Shown: positions 25,589 through 34,035 of the stretch, piece after piece | Layout of the letters: every line of letters begins with the position of its first letter | Position numbering within the stretch: the first letter of the stretch is position 1 | Origin: Streptomyces sp. NBC_01217 | GTDB taxonomy: Bacteria > Actinomycetota > Actinomycetes > Streptomycetales > Streptomycetaceae | Direction: 5' to 3' | NCBI RefSeq assembly: GCF_035994185.1 | Contig: NZ_CP108538.1 | Location: forward strand, 6,699,501 to 6,763,500 | Length of the DNA: 64,000 nt | Translations under genes and position numbers: made by a program | The notes under the pieces: model-generated | Seen by the model: only the letters and a program-made list of their open reading frames with translations | Database searches by the model: none | What the model was told of the DNA's origin: nothing

Positions 25589-26746
25589 GTGACCGTGTCC
25601 CTTCCGCGAGCAGCCGTGCTCAGCGGTTCCCTTGCCGTCGTCGCCGTGCTCGCCCTGAGCGCCTGCGGCGCCGCCCCCGACAACGCGTCGACCACCGCCG
25701 ACGGCAAGAGCGCCGCCACCGCCACCTCCGCCGCCGACTTCGGCGGCATGGAGAAACTGGTCACCGCCGCGAAGAAGGAGGGCACGCTGCACGCCATCGC
25801 GCTGCCCCGCGACTGGGCCAACTACGGCGCTCTCATCGACGGCTTCGAGAAGAAGTACGGCATCAAGATCGAGGTCGAGAACCCGGACGGCTCCAGCCAG
25901 GACGAGATCAACGCCGTCACCTCCCGCAAGGGCCAGAACCGCGCGCCGGACGTCCTCGACCTCGGCAGCTCCTTCGCGCTCAGCGCCGCCCAGCAGGGGC
26001 TGCTCGCGCCGTACAAGGTGACCGCGTTCGGCGACATCCCGGAAGGGCAGAAGGACGCGCAGGGGCGCTGGTACAACGACTACGGCGGCTACATCTCCAT
26101 CGGCTGCGACGCGAAGCGCGTGAAGACGTGCCCGACGACCTTCGCGGACCTGCTCAAGCCGCAGTACAAGGGCCAGGTTGCGCTCAACGGCAACCCCACC
26201 AAGTCCGGTTCGGCCTTCGGCGGGGTGTACGCGGCCGGGCTCGCGTCCGGCGGCTCCTTCGACGACATCCAGCCCGGCCTCGACTTCTTCGCGAAGCTGA
26301 AGAAGAACGGCAACTACACGCCCGTCGAGTCGACTCCGGCCACCGTGGAGAAGGGCGAGACGCCGATCAGCATCGACTGGGACTACCTGAACGCCGGCTA
26401 CGCCGACGAGTTCGAGTCCAAGGGCGTGGACTGGAAGGTGTCGGTGCCCAGTGACGGCCAGTTCTCCCAGTACTACTCCCAGGCCGTCAACAAGGACGCC
26501 CCGCACCCGGCGGCTGCCCGCCTGTGGCAGGAGTACCTCTACAGCACCGAGGGCCAGAACCTGTGGCTCAAGGGTTACGCCCGCCCGGCCCTGATGACCT
26601 CCATGGAGAAGGCCGGCACCCTCGACAAGACGGCCGCGGCCAAGCTGCCCAAGGTCTCCGGCACGCCCACCTTCCCGACCGAGGCCCAGCAGAGCAAGGC
26701 CAAGACGGTCCTCGGAGAGGGCTGGGCGAAGGCCGTCTCCGAATGA
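25589..26746 (+). CDS. ABC importer substrate-binding lipoprotein (PhnS-like)
   Basis: 385-residue periplasmic-type binding protein anchored as a lipoprotein: signal peptide with LALSAC-G, lipidated Cys26. The mature protein (EKLVTAAKKEGTLHAIALPRDWANYGALIDGFEKKYGIKIEVENPDGSS) follows the iron/thiamine/2-aminoethylphosphonate binding-protein fold (family 1/6). The ASxFALSAAQQGLLAPYK and ISIGCDAKRV blocks are typical. GTG 25589 is the probable start; GTG 25595 is close. The two permease genes overlap or abut and follow immediately. The ligand is unknown; similarity to PhnS suggests an organophosphorus compound, which is inference. Confidence 0.85.
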   Translation: MTVSLPRAAVLSGSLAVVAVLALSACGAAPDNASTTADGKSAATATSAADFGGMEKLVTAAKKEGTLHAIALPRDWANYGALIDGFEKKYGIKIEVENPDGSSQDEINAVTSRKGQNRAPDVLDLGSSFALSAAQQGLLAPYKVTAFGDIPEGQKDAQGRWYNDYGGYISIGCDAKRVKTCPTTFADLLKPQYKGQVALNGNPTKSGSAFGGVYAAGLASGGSFDDIQPGLDFFAKLKKNGNYTPVESTPATVEKGETPISIDWDYLNAGYADEFESKGVDWKVSVPSDGQFSQYYSQAVNKDAPHPAAARLWQEYLYSTEGQNLWLKGYARPALMTSMEKAGTLDKTAAAKLPKVSGTPTFPTEAQQSKAKTVLGEGWAKAVSE

Positions 26747-27639
26747 CGGACACCCTCACCCGGGTCGACACGGCGACCGCCGCTCCTGTGAAGCGGCGGC
26801 GCCGCCCGCTCGGCCCGCTCGCCGTCGTCCCGCTGCTCGCCTTCACCGCGCTCGCCTTCGGGCTGCCCGCCTGGGCCATCCTGGACGGCGCCTTCACCGT
26901 CAAGAACCAGGCCACGGGGACCAGTTCCTACAGCACGGCCAACCTGACCCTGTCGTTGCAGGGTGCGTACCTGACGGCGCTGATCGGCAGCGTCAAGCTG
27001 TCCGCGGTCTCCGCCGCCCTCGCGGCCCTCCTCGGACTGCCCCTCGCCCAGGCCGTCGTCACCTCCCGCTTCCGCGCGTTGCGCGAGGCCGTGCTCACCG
27101 CGTCCGGGGTCCTGGCCAACTTCGGCGGTGTCCCGCTGGCCTTCGCCTTCGTCGCCACACTCGGCAACGCCGGTGTGCTGACCCGGCACCTGGGCCTGAC
27201 CGACAAGGGCTGGGACCTCTACAGCTTCTGGGGACTGGTGATCGTCTACCTGTACTTCCTGATCCCGCTGATGGTCCTCACCATCACCCCCGCACTGGAG
27301 GGCCTGCGCACCCAGTGGCGCGAGGCAGCGCAGAACAACGGCGCGACTCCGGTGCAGTACTGGCGGCACGTCGCCCTGCCCGTCCTCGCGCCCTCACTCC
27401 TCGGCGGTCTGGTGCTGCTCTTCGGCAGCGCCTTCGCCGCGTACGCCACCGCCGCCGCCATGGTCGGCAGCTCCATCCCGCTGGTCACCCTGCAGATAGC
27501 CGATGCGATCTCCGGCAATGTGCTGGTCGGCCAGGAGAACGTGGCGCTCGCCCTCAGCCTCGACATGGTCCTGGTGGCGGGCCTGGTCATGGCCGTGTAC
27601 CTGCCCCTGCAACGACGGAGCGCGCGATGGCTCGCCTGA
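26743..27639 (+). CDS. ABC importer permease 1 (PhnU-like)
   Basis: 298-residue membrane permease, about six hydrophobic segments. The conserved EAA loop is visible as WREAAQNNGATPVQYWRHVALPVLAPSLLGG near 200, the cytoplasmic contact with the ATPase. The first 30 residues are basic and cytoplasmic. ATG 26743 overlaps the SBP stop (ATGA), indicating translational coupling. It pairs with the next permease; together they form the membrane channel of the binding-protein-dependent importer. Confidence 0.9.
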   Translation: MTDTLTRVDTATAAPVKRRRRPLGPLAVVPLLAFTALAFGLPAWAILDGAFTVKNQATGTSSYSTANLTLSLQGAYLTALIGSVKLSAVSAALAALLGLPLAQAVVTSRFRALREAVLTASGVLANFGGVPLAFAFVATLGNAGVLTRHLGLTDKGWDLYSFWGLVIVYLYFLIPLMVLTITPALEGLRTQWREAAQNNGATPVQYWRHVALPVLAPSLLGGLVLLFGSAFAAYATAAAMVGSSIPLVTLQIADAISGNVLVGQENVALALSLDMVLVAGLVMAVYLPLQRRSARWLA

Positions 27640-28439
27640 ACCCGTGGCGGTGGGGCGTGTTCGGCCTCGCCGGACTGTACTTCCTGGTGCCGCTGGCCGC
27701 GTCCGTGGTCTTCACGGTCGACGTGCCCGGGCAGGGCCTCACCTTCGACGCCTACAGCCGGATCTTCTCCACGAACGGCTTCGGCGCCAGTCTGCTCCTC
27801 TCGCTGGAGCTGGCCCTGGCGACGATCGCCGTCGTCCTGCTGCTGATGGTGCCCGCCATGGTCGCGCTGCGGCTCGGCGCGCCCCGGCTGCGGCCGGTCG
27901 TCGAAGTGGTGTGTTCTTTGCCGCTGGTCGTGCCGCCGATCGCGTTCGTCGCCGGCATCGGCACCGTCCTGAAGTGGGGGCCCGAACACCTCTCGCGCAC
28001 ACCGCTGTTCCAGACGTTCGTGGCGATCCAGAACCCGGACTTTCCCGTGATCCTCGTCCTGGCGTACGTCGTGATGGCGCTGCCGTTCGTGTACCGCGCC
28101 CTGGACGCGGGCCTGCGCGCCGTCGACGTACGCACCCTCGTCGAGGCTGCCCGCAGCTGCGGGGCAGGCTGGCCGCAGGCACTCGTGCAGGCCGTCCTTC
28201 CCAACCTGCGCGGCGCACTGCTCAACGCCTCCTTCCTCACCCTCGCCCTGGTCCTCGGCGAGTTCACCGTCGCCCAGCTGCTCGGCTTCCAGCCCTTCGC
28301 CGTGTGGATCGTGAACGTCAGCGGCTCGCAGGCCCAGCTCTCCGTTGCCGTCTCCGTGCTCAGCCTGCTCGTCACCTGGGCACTGCTCCTCGCGCTCGCC
28401 GGTGTCGGCGGGCGTTCCCGTACCACTTCCCGGGGATGA
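27627..28439 (+). CDS. ABC importer permease 2 (PhnV-like)
   Basis: 270-residue permease with about six membrane segments beginning [29 protein letters not shown]. The EAA loop is [30 protein letters not shown] near 172. The ATG at 27627 overlaps the end of permease 1 by 13 bases. The ATPase gene starts three bases after its stop. Second half of the heterodimeric channel. Confidence 0.9.
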   Translation: MARLNPWRWGVFGLAGLYFLVPLAASVVFTVDVPGQGLTFDAYSRIFSTNGFGASLLLSLELALATIAVVLLLMVPAMVALRLGAPRLRPVVEVVCSLPLVVPPIAFVAGIGTVLKWGPEHLSRTPLFQTFVAIQNPDFPVILVLAYVVMALPFVYRALDAGLRAVDVRTLVEAARSCGAGWPQALVQAVLPNLRGALLNASFLTLALVLGEFTVAQLLGFQPFAVWIVNVSGSQAQLSVAVSVLSLLVTWALLLALAGVGGRSRTTSRG

Positions 28440-28442
28440 ACC

Positions 28443-29519
28443 ATGACCGTCACCACGCTTGAGAAGAAGGCCGGCGAGAAGGCGGCCACCGTCGAATTCC
28501 AGGGCGTGCGCCGGGAGTTCGGGCCGACGCTCGCTCTCGACGGATTCGACCTGACCGTGCGGCCGGGCGAGCTGCTGGCTCTGCTCGGTCCGTCCGGCTG
28601 CGGCAAGACCACCGCGCTGCGCATGCTCGCCGGGTTCGAACAGCCGGATGCCGGTGCCGTGCTGGTCGACGGCGAGGACGTCAGCCGTATCCCCGTCCAT
28701 CGCCGCGACGCCGGGATGGTCTTCCAGTCGTACAGCCTCTTCCCGCACCTCGACGCGCTCGACAACGTGGCCTTCGGGCTGCGCATGCGCAAAGTGCGCA
28801 CGGCCGAACGGCGGGCGCGCGCCGGCGAGTTGCTGGAGCTCGTCGGCCTTGCCGACAAGGGCGGGAGGTTTCCGCACCAGCTCTCGGGCGGCCAGCAGCA
28901 GCGTGTCGCCCTGGCCCGCGCCCTCGCGCTGCGCCCGCGCGTCCTGCTGCTCGACGAACCGCTGTCCGCGCTCGACGCCAAGGTACGGCTGACGCTCCGC
29001 GAGGAGATCCGGCGGCTTCAGCAGGAGCTCGGCATCACCACGCTGTTCGTGACCCACGACCAGGAGGAGGCCCTGTCCACGGCGGACCGGGTCGCCGTGA
29101 TGCACGCCGGCCGGCTCGAACAGTGCGCCGCCCCGGCCGAGTTGTACGGACGTCCCGCCACCGCCTTCGTCGCCGAGTTCGTGGGCACGATGAGCCGGAT
29201 TCCGGGACGGCTGGCCGACGGGACCGTCGAGGTGCTGGGGCAGCGCCTGCCGGTGGACGGGCAGGCGCCGACGGCGACCGAAGTGGACGTCCTGGTGCGG
29301 CCCGAGGCCGTGGAGGTAGGCGCCGACGGCGACGGGGACGCGCGCGTGGTCGCCACCGCGTTCCTCGGCGCGGCCACCCGGATCACGGTACGGCTCGCCG
29401 ACGGCACGGAGGTGAAGGCCGACCTGCCGACGCACGAGGCCGCCGCACTCGGCTCCGGGGCCGCAGTGAGCGTGTCACTGCCGCAGCGTCCGGTGCTGGT
29501 GGCCGAACGCACGCGTTGA
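28443..29519 (+). CDS. ABC importer ATPase with regulatory OB-fold tail (PhnT/PotA-like)
   Basis: 358-residue ATP-binding subunit. Walker [10 protein letters not shown] near 49, signature LSGGQQQR near 147, Walker [11 protein letters not shown] near 168, and switch His in [10 protein letters not shown] near 201 are all standard. The C-terminal 110 residues form the TOBE-type domain seen in importers for iron, spermidine and 2-aminoethylphosphonate ([35 protein letters not shown]). Starts ATG 28443, three bases after permease 2. Energises the importer. Confidence 0.93.
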   Translation: MTVTTLEKKAGEKAATVEFQGVRREFGPTLALDGFDLTVRPGELLALLGPSGCGKTTALRMLAGFEQPDAGAVLVDGEDVSRIPVHRRDAGMVFQSYSLFPHLDALDNVAFGLRMRKVRTAERRARAGELLELVGLADKGGRFPHQLSGGQQQRVALARALALRPRVLLLDEPLSALDAKVRLTLREEIRRLQQELGITTLFVTHDQEEALSTADRVAVMHAGRLEQCAAPAELYGRPATAFVAEFVGTMSRIPGRLADGTVEVLGQRLPVDGQAPTATEVDVLVRPEAVEVGADGDGDARVVATAFLGAATRITVRLADGTEVKADLPTHEAAALGSGAAVSVSLPQRPVLVAERTR

Positions 29520-29574
29520 CAGCCCAAACCCCTCACGCACGAGACAGAACCCACCCCACGTGAAAGAGCGCACC

Positions 29575-31038
29575 GTGACCCGACCCCCACTCCAGGCCGT
29601 GCTGTTCGACATGGACGGCACACTCGTCGACACCGAGCGGCTGTGGTGGGAGGCGGTGGAACAGGTCGCCGGGCGCTCCCTGACCGAGGCGGACCAGCCG
29701 GAGGTGCTCGGCCGGCCGGTCGAGCACACCGCCGCGTGGCTGGGCGCGGCCACGGGTAGGCCGTTCGCGGACGTCGCCGCCGCACTGCACCGGGAGTTCA
29801 CCGACCGCGTCCGTACCGGCATCGTTGCCCGCCCGGGTGCACTCGCCCTCCTCGACGCCCTCGCCGCAGAGGGGACCCCCACCGCGCTGGTCACCGCCTC
29901 CTCCCGGGCCGTCGCGGACATCGTCCTCGCCTCCCTGGGCGCCGACCGGTTCGCCGTGTCCGTCACCGCCGACGACACCGAGCGCACCAAGCCCGCCCCC
30001 GACCCCTACCTGGCCGCCTGCAGCGCCCTCGGCGCCGACCCCACCCGCTGCGTGGCGGTCGAGGACACCCGGACCGGCGTCGACTCCGCCGAGGCGGCCG
30101 GGTGCGCGGTGCTCGCGGTCCCGTCACTGGCGCCGATCGAGACGGCGGCGGGACGGACGGTGCTGGCCAGCCTGGAAGGGGTCACTCCCGAGCAGCTGCG
30201 CGCCCTGGTCGCCCCTCGGCTGCGCGTGCTGAGCTGGAACCTCTGGCACGGCGGGACGATGGTCGAGGACCACCGGTCCAAACAGCTCAAGGTCATCCTG
30301 GACGCCGAGGCCGATGTCGTGGGACTGCAGGAGACCGGCGGCACCGCGGCCCAGGAACTCGCCGAGGCGCTCGGCTGGTACCACCACCGGGCGGGCGAAA
30401 ACCTCGGCATCATCAGCCGCCACCCGGTCATCACTCGCCTCGGCGACCCCGACGTCGGCTTCTACGGAGCGGCGGGCGTCCGCATCCGCATCGACGGAGC
30501 GTACGAGCTGGACGTGTGGACCGCCCACCTCCACTACACGCCGTACGGGCCCTACGAGGCCGCCTTCGAAGGACTCCCGGCGGCCGAGCTGATCGCTCAC
30601 GAGGAGGTGCGGCTCGCGCAGATGCGGGACGCGCTGCGGCGAATCGCCGAGGCGTCCGACGCCACGACGCCCGTGGTGCTCGTCGGGGACTTCAACGCGC
30701 CCTCCCACCTGGACCGGCCGGACGTCGCCTGGCCGGTGACGAGAGCCGCCGAGGAGGCCGGCCTGCGCGACTCCTACCGCGAGGCCCACCCGGACCCGAT
30801 CGCCGACCCCGGCCACACCTGGTCCCCCATCCACGCCGAACACGAGGACGGCAGCGGCCGCCCCGAGCCGCAGGACCGCATCGACTACGTCCTCCACAAC
30901 GGCCGGGGCCTGGGAGTCCTAGACTCCCGCACCGTCGTCACCGGCACTCCGCGTGCCTGGCCCGACGTCGCCGGCAACGACTGGCCGTCGGACCACGCGG
31001 CGGTGCTCACGACCTTCACCCTGGGCCGGGTGGAGTGA
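29575..31038 (+). CDS. Fused HAD phosphatase - endonuclease/exonuclease/phosphatase (EEP) hydrolase
   Basis: 487-residue single polypeptide with two hydrolase domains. Residues 1-215: HAD superfamily, nucleophile Asp12 and acid/base Asp14 in LFDMDGTLVDT, Ser/Thr motif in ALVTASSRA near 104, Lys in KPAPDPYL near 140, and acidic motif VEDTRTGVDSAEAAG near 162. Residues 216-487: EEP (DNase I/sphingomyelinase/5-phosphatase) domain with LSWNLWHGG, VGLQET, GDFNAP (Asp372, Asn374) and SDH (Asp473, His474). No signal peptide or membrane segment, so it is cytosolic. GTG 29575 is preferred over GTG 29560 for its purine-rich leader. It is 55 bp after the ATPase and is probably the last gene of the operon. 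The pairing suggests a phosphodiesterase step followed by a phosphomonoesterase step, which is inference. Confidence 0.85.
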   Translation: MTRPPLQAVLFDMDGTLVDTERLWWEAVEQVAGRSLTEADQPEVLGRPVEHTAAWLGAATGRPFADVAAALHREFTDRVRTGIVARPGALALLDALAAEGTPTALVTASSRAVADIVLASLGADRFAVSVTADDTERTKPAPDPYLAACSALGADPTRCVAVEDTRTGVDSAEAAGCAVLAVPSLAPIETAAGRTVLASLEGVTPEQLRALVAPRLRVLSWNLWHGGTMVEDHRSKQLKVILDAEADVVGLQETGGTAAQELAEALGWYHHRAGENLGIISRHPVITRLGDPDVGFYGAAGVRIRIDGAYELDVWTAHLHYTPYGPYEAAFEGLPAAELIAHEEVRLAQMRDALRRIAEASDATTPVVLVGDFNAPSHLDRPDVAWPVTRAAEEAGLRDSYREAHPDPIADPGHTWSPIHAEHEDGSGRPEPQDRIDYVLHNGRGLGVLDSRTVVTGTPRAWPDVAGNDWPSDHAAVLTTFTLGRVE

Positions 31039-31211
31039 CCCGCGGCGTCCACCGTCCACCCGTCCGCTCAGAGAGCCGATGCTCCGGCCCGGCACTCCCG
31101 GGACTGTGCCTACGGAACCGGGCGCCTGACTGCCAGCGGCAGGTGGCGCCATACCCGATCCTGGGGAACAGCGACGACAGTGACGAGGCGTACGTCGTCG
31201 GCCTGCGCAGT

Positions 31212-31265
31212 CAGGTGCTTGGCGAAACGCAGGTGCTTGGTGAAACGCAGGTGCTCGGTGAAACG
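31212..31265 (+). repeat. Three tandem 18-bp repeats
   Basis: Consecutive units at 31212-31229, 31230-31247 and 31248-31265 read CAGGTGCTTGGCGAAACG with one or two substitutions each (C/T changes at positions 9 and 12). No gap or flanking inverted repeat; not a CRISPR. Confidence 0.9.
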
Positions 31266-31538
31266 GTCCTGACGCAGCACAGTTCGACTGACTTCCGGGA
31301 GACCCGGGGGCGACCGGGCGGCGCGCCAGGCTGCCCGTCGGCGACCACCGGCCCGGTCGCCAACTCATGGTCGAATACGGTGAGTTGCAGCACGGCCGAC
31401 CGATGCCGCACTTCGGCAAGCCGGACAGGGTGACCATCAGCGGCACCCGATACCGGCCGAAGCCCCGAACTCTGCACGAGTCGTCGTCGGTCATGACCTC
31501 ATGCAACCCGATGGCTACGACAAACCGCGAACGGCCCT

Positions 31539-31574
31539 GCGACCCCTGTGGATAACGTTATCCACAGGGGTCGC
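31539..31574. promoter_or_regulatory. Perfect 36-bp palindrome with two inverted DnaA boxes
   Basis: Arms 31539-31556 and 31557-31574 are exact reverse complements with no loop. The centre TGTGGATAACGTTATCCACA holds two copies of the DnaA box TTATCCACA in opposite orientation separated by CG. It is 32 bp upstream of the DUF4192 start. Possible roles: DnaA binding/titration, an operator for another palindrome-binding protein, or a cruciform. Confidence 0.85.
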
Positions 31575-31605
31575 GGATTTTCGCCGCCTGCGGGACGGTC
31601 GTGCA

Positions 31606-32922
31606 ATGAACCAGCACCACGAATCCACCGGTCCGGTCGACGAGCAGCAGATCACCCTGCGGGGGCCTGCCGAACTCGCCGATGCCCTCCCGTATCTCAT
31701 GGGGTTCCACCCGAACGACAGTGTGGTCATGGTCGCCCTGCACGGCGGCCGGGGCCGCTTCGGCGGGAGGCTCAGGCTCGGCATCCCACAGGCACCCCAG
31801 GAATGGCCACCCGTCGCCCAGCAGCTTGCCGAGTGTTTGATCAAGGGGAGCGAGCGACGTGGGGAGCGTCCTGACGCGATCGTCATCTTCCTCTGCCAGG
31901 ATCCCGCCGAGGGCGAGAGCGGCGGCCAGGTCATGGAGCGGCTGCGTCCCCTTGCCCAGCGGCTGCGTACGGCCTGCGGCGCGCTCGACGTGCCCGTGCT
32001 CGAAGCGCTCTGCATCTCCGACGGCCGGTACTGGTCCTACTGCTGCCCGGACGAGCGTTGCTGCCCGGCCGAGGGGAACCAGCTGGCGCTGCCCGGCACT
32101 TCGGTGATGGCGGCCGCCGCCGCATACGCGGGCATTCAAGTACGGGGAACGCTGCGGGAGATGGAGGCCAGGCTCGCACCCCTGAACACCACGGTGGCTG
32201 CAGAGCAGCAACGGGCACTCGACTCGGCCGGGGCCGAGCTGGTGCCGAAGATCCTCGACGAGACGGGGCGCAAGTACGTGGCCCGTGAGACCTTGGAGCT
32301 TGCCCGAAGGCTCATGAAACGCCTCAGGGAGGCGCCGGTGACGGCGCCCTCCGCGTCGGACCTCAGTGACGACCGGCTGATCAGCCATGACGAGGCCGCC
32401 GCGGTCATCCTCGGCCTGCAGGACAGGGAAACCCGTGACAAGGCCGCGGAATGGATGGAGGGCCCCGAAGCCGAATCCGCGTTGCGGCTCTGGCGGGCGC
32501 TCTCCCGTCGCTGCGTCGCGCCGTACGAGGAGCATGCCGCGGCGCCGTTGACGCTGGCCGGGTGGGTCTCGTGGTCGACGGGCGACGAACCGGCTGCACG
32601 GGTCGCGCTCGGTCTCGCCCTGCGGGTGGATCCCGGGTACACCTTCGCTCAACTCCTTCACGAGGCGTGCAACCAAGGCCTTGATCCGGAGACCCTGCGC
32701 CGCTGTCTGCGGGGTGAGCGCAGTGCCAGGACGGGCCCGCACGACCACCGTACGGACCCGGACACGCGGCCCCGGAGGGCACGCCCGGCCGTTGCTCGGC
32801 GCCCTACCGGCCCTCGGCGAAGGAAGGCGCCATCCGGCTCCGCCCGCCCCGCAACGGCCGCTGCCCGGCGACGCTCCGGGCAGGCCTTCCCCAGCCGGCG
32901 CGGGTCCAGGAGCGGCCGATGA
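31606..32922 (+). CDS. DUF4192-family protein
   Basis: 438-residue actinobacterial protein. The opening QQITLRGPAELADALPYLMGFHPNDSVVMVALHG is the signature of DUF4192 proteins. A C-terminal Arg/Pro/Ala-rich tail of about 75 residues looks disordered. Two features stand out: CCPDERCCPAEGNQLALPGTS near 147 is a Cys-rich insert, and GEERS... later is charged. ATG 31606 is preferred; the longer frame to 31501 crosses the palindrome and is unlikely to be coding. Biochemical function is unknown. Confidence 0.85.
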   Translation: MNQHHESTGPVDEQQITLRGPAELADALPYLMGFHPNDSVVMVALHGGRGRFGGRLRLGIPQAPQEWPPVAQQLAECLIKGSERRGERPDAIVIFLCQDPAEGESGGQVMERLRPLAQRLRTACGALDVPVLEALCISDGRYWSYCCPDERCCPAEGNQLALPGTSVMAAAAAYAGIQVRGTLREMEARLAPLNTTVAAEQQRALDSAGAELVPKILDETGRKYVARETLELARRLMKRLREAPVTAPSASDLSDDRLISHDEAAAVILGLQDRETRDKAAEWMEGPEAESALRLWRALSRRCVAPYEEHAAAPLTLAGWVSWSTGDEPAARVALGLALRVDPGYTFAQLLHEACNQGLDPETLRRCLRGERSARTGPHDHRTDPDTRPRRARPAVARRPTGPRRRKAPSGSARPATAAARRRSGQAFPSRRGSRSGR

Positions 32923-33124
32923 CTCCACACCTCGTCGCTACCTCGTCGCTCCGAATTCAGCAGCGCCCTCCCTTTCTGGCGGGGGCCGGCGTCGGAGTCA
33001 TGGTGCGCGGCCTGGTGATCTCCAGGGCATCGGTGGCCGACCGCCCGGGACAGACCTGGGGAGCGGCAGCCCGGGCCGCACAAGGAGTCCGGCGTAACGA
33101 CGGACGAAGAGCACGGCGAAGGGA

Positions 33125-33153
33125 GTGTTTATCGTCAGGCAGACGACTATGAT
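33125..33153 (+). promoter_or_regulatory. Leaderless promoter with operator-like repeat for the Nudix regulator
   Basis: TATGAT at 33148-33153 is a strong -10 whose expected transcription start falls on the A of the ATG at 33160; no ribosome site lies between. Between it and a weak -35 (33125-33130) sits TCGTC-AGGCA-GACGA (33132-33146), an inverted repeat suited to autorepression. Confidence 0.55.
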
Positions 33154-33159
33154 CACCGC

Positions 33160-33924
33160 ATGCCGCCCTACGACCCGTCGACCTTCCCGCCGTTCGCTGT
33201 CACCGTCGACCTGGTCGTGCTCACGGTGCGCCGTCATGCGTTCTGCGCGCTGGTGGTACGCCGCGGTGAGCCGCCGTTCCAGGGGCGATGGGCGCTGCCC
33301 GGCGGGTTCGTCAGAGCCGATGAGGATCTCGGAGCCGCAGCAGCGCGCGAGCTCGTCGAGGAGACCGGCCTGTGTGCCCAGGATCCGGCAGCCCCGGCGG
33401 TCGGCAACGGCGCCCATCTCGAACAGCTCGCCACCTACGGCGACCCGGGGCGTGACCCGCGGATGAGGGTCGTCAGCGTCGCTCACCTCGCCTTGGCCCC
33501 CGATCTTCCGGCCCCGCGGGCGGGCGGCGATGCGAACAGCGCGCGTTGGGCGCCTGTGGGGGATCTGCTCGGACCGGAGGCCGGATTCGGCCATGAGGGC
33601 GAAAACCAGGCCCCGCTGGCCTTCGATCATGCGCGGATCCTGGCCGATGGCGTCGAGCGGGCACGTTCCAAGATCGAGTACTCCTCGCTGGCCACGGCCT
33701 TCTGCCCGCCCGCGTTCACGGTCGGTGAGCTTCGGAGGGTGTACGAGGCGGTGTGGGGCGTGGTTCTCGACCCGCGGAACTTTCACCGCAAGGTGACAGG
33801 CACCCCCGGCTTCCTGGTGCCTGCCGGGGGAACGACCACTCGACAGGGAGGCCGCCCCGCCCAGCTCTTCCGGGCCGGTGCGGCCACGGTTCTCAACCCG
33901 CCGATGCTGAGGCCGGAAGTCTGA
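33160..33924 (+). CDS. Nudix-domain regulator (NrtR-like)
   Basis: 254-residue protein with an N-terminal Nudix domain and a C-terminal winged helix. The Nudix box GGFVRADEDLGAAAARELVEETGL (48-71) keeps all catalytic glutamates, so hydrolysis of ADP-ribose-type substrates is possible. The C-terminal part (FTVGELRRVYEAVWGVVLDPRNFHRKVTGTPGFLV) is the winged helix seen in NrtR, a repressor of NAD metabolism that senses ADP-ribose. The transcript seems leaderless with an operator-like repeat over its promoter. No NAD gene lies next to it, so its targets are elsewhere or it is self-regulated. Confidence 0.87.
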   Translation: MPPYDPSTFPPFAVTVDLVVLTVRRHAFCALVVRRGEPPFQGRWALPGGFVRADEDLGAAAARELVEETGLCAQDPAAPAVGNGAHLEQLATYGDPGRDPRMRVVSVAHLALAPDLPAPRAGGDANSARWAPVGDLLGPEAGFGHEGENQAPLAFDHARILADGVERARSKIEYSSLATAFCPPAFTVGELRRVYEAVWGVVLDPRNFHRKVTGTPGFLVPAGGTTTRQGGRPAQLFRAGAATVLNPPMLRPEV

Positions 33925-34035
33925 CCTGCGGAACGCCCGCAAGGTCGGCGCTGCGCAAAAAGTCGGACATGTCGCGTTATCTTGCTGCGGTACCCGCCCT
34001 GCCGCCGAGCGGTCTCACCTTCCGCGAGAGAAGCG

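Larger units (their letters stand above)
31039..31605. other. Intergenic region with repeats and a DnaA-box palindrome
   Basis: 567 bases without a convincing gene between the EEP/HAD gene and DUF4192. It contains a 3 x 18-bp tandem repeat (31212-31265) and a perfect 36-bp palindrome (31539-31574). Short frames here have no ribosome site or recognisable motif. Confidence 0.6.

Noticed and set aside
27246..29435. Minus-strand frame of about 730 codons opposite the ABC importer genes
   Set aside because: Crosses three genes with complete ABC signatures on the plus strand; no protein-family features.
31212..31265. Repeat array that might be a CRISPR
   Set aside because: The 18-bp units are directly adjacent without spacers.
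31367..31555. Small ORF between the HAD-EEP gene and DUF4192
   Set aside because: No ribosome site, it runs into the 36-bp palindrome, and it has no recognisable motif.
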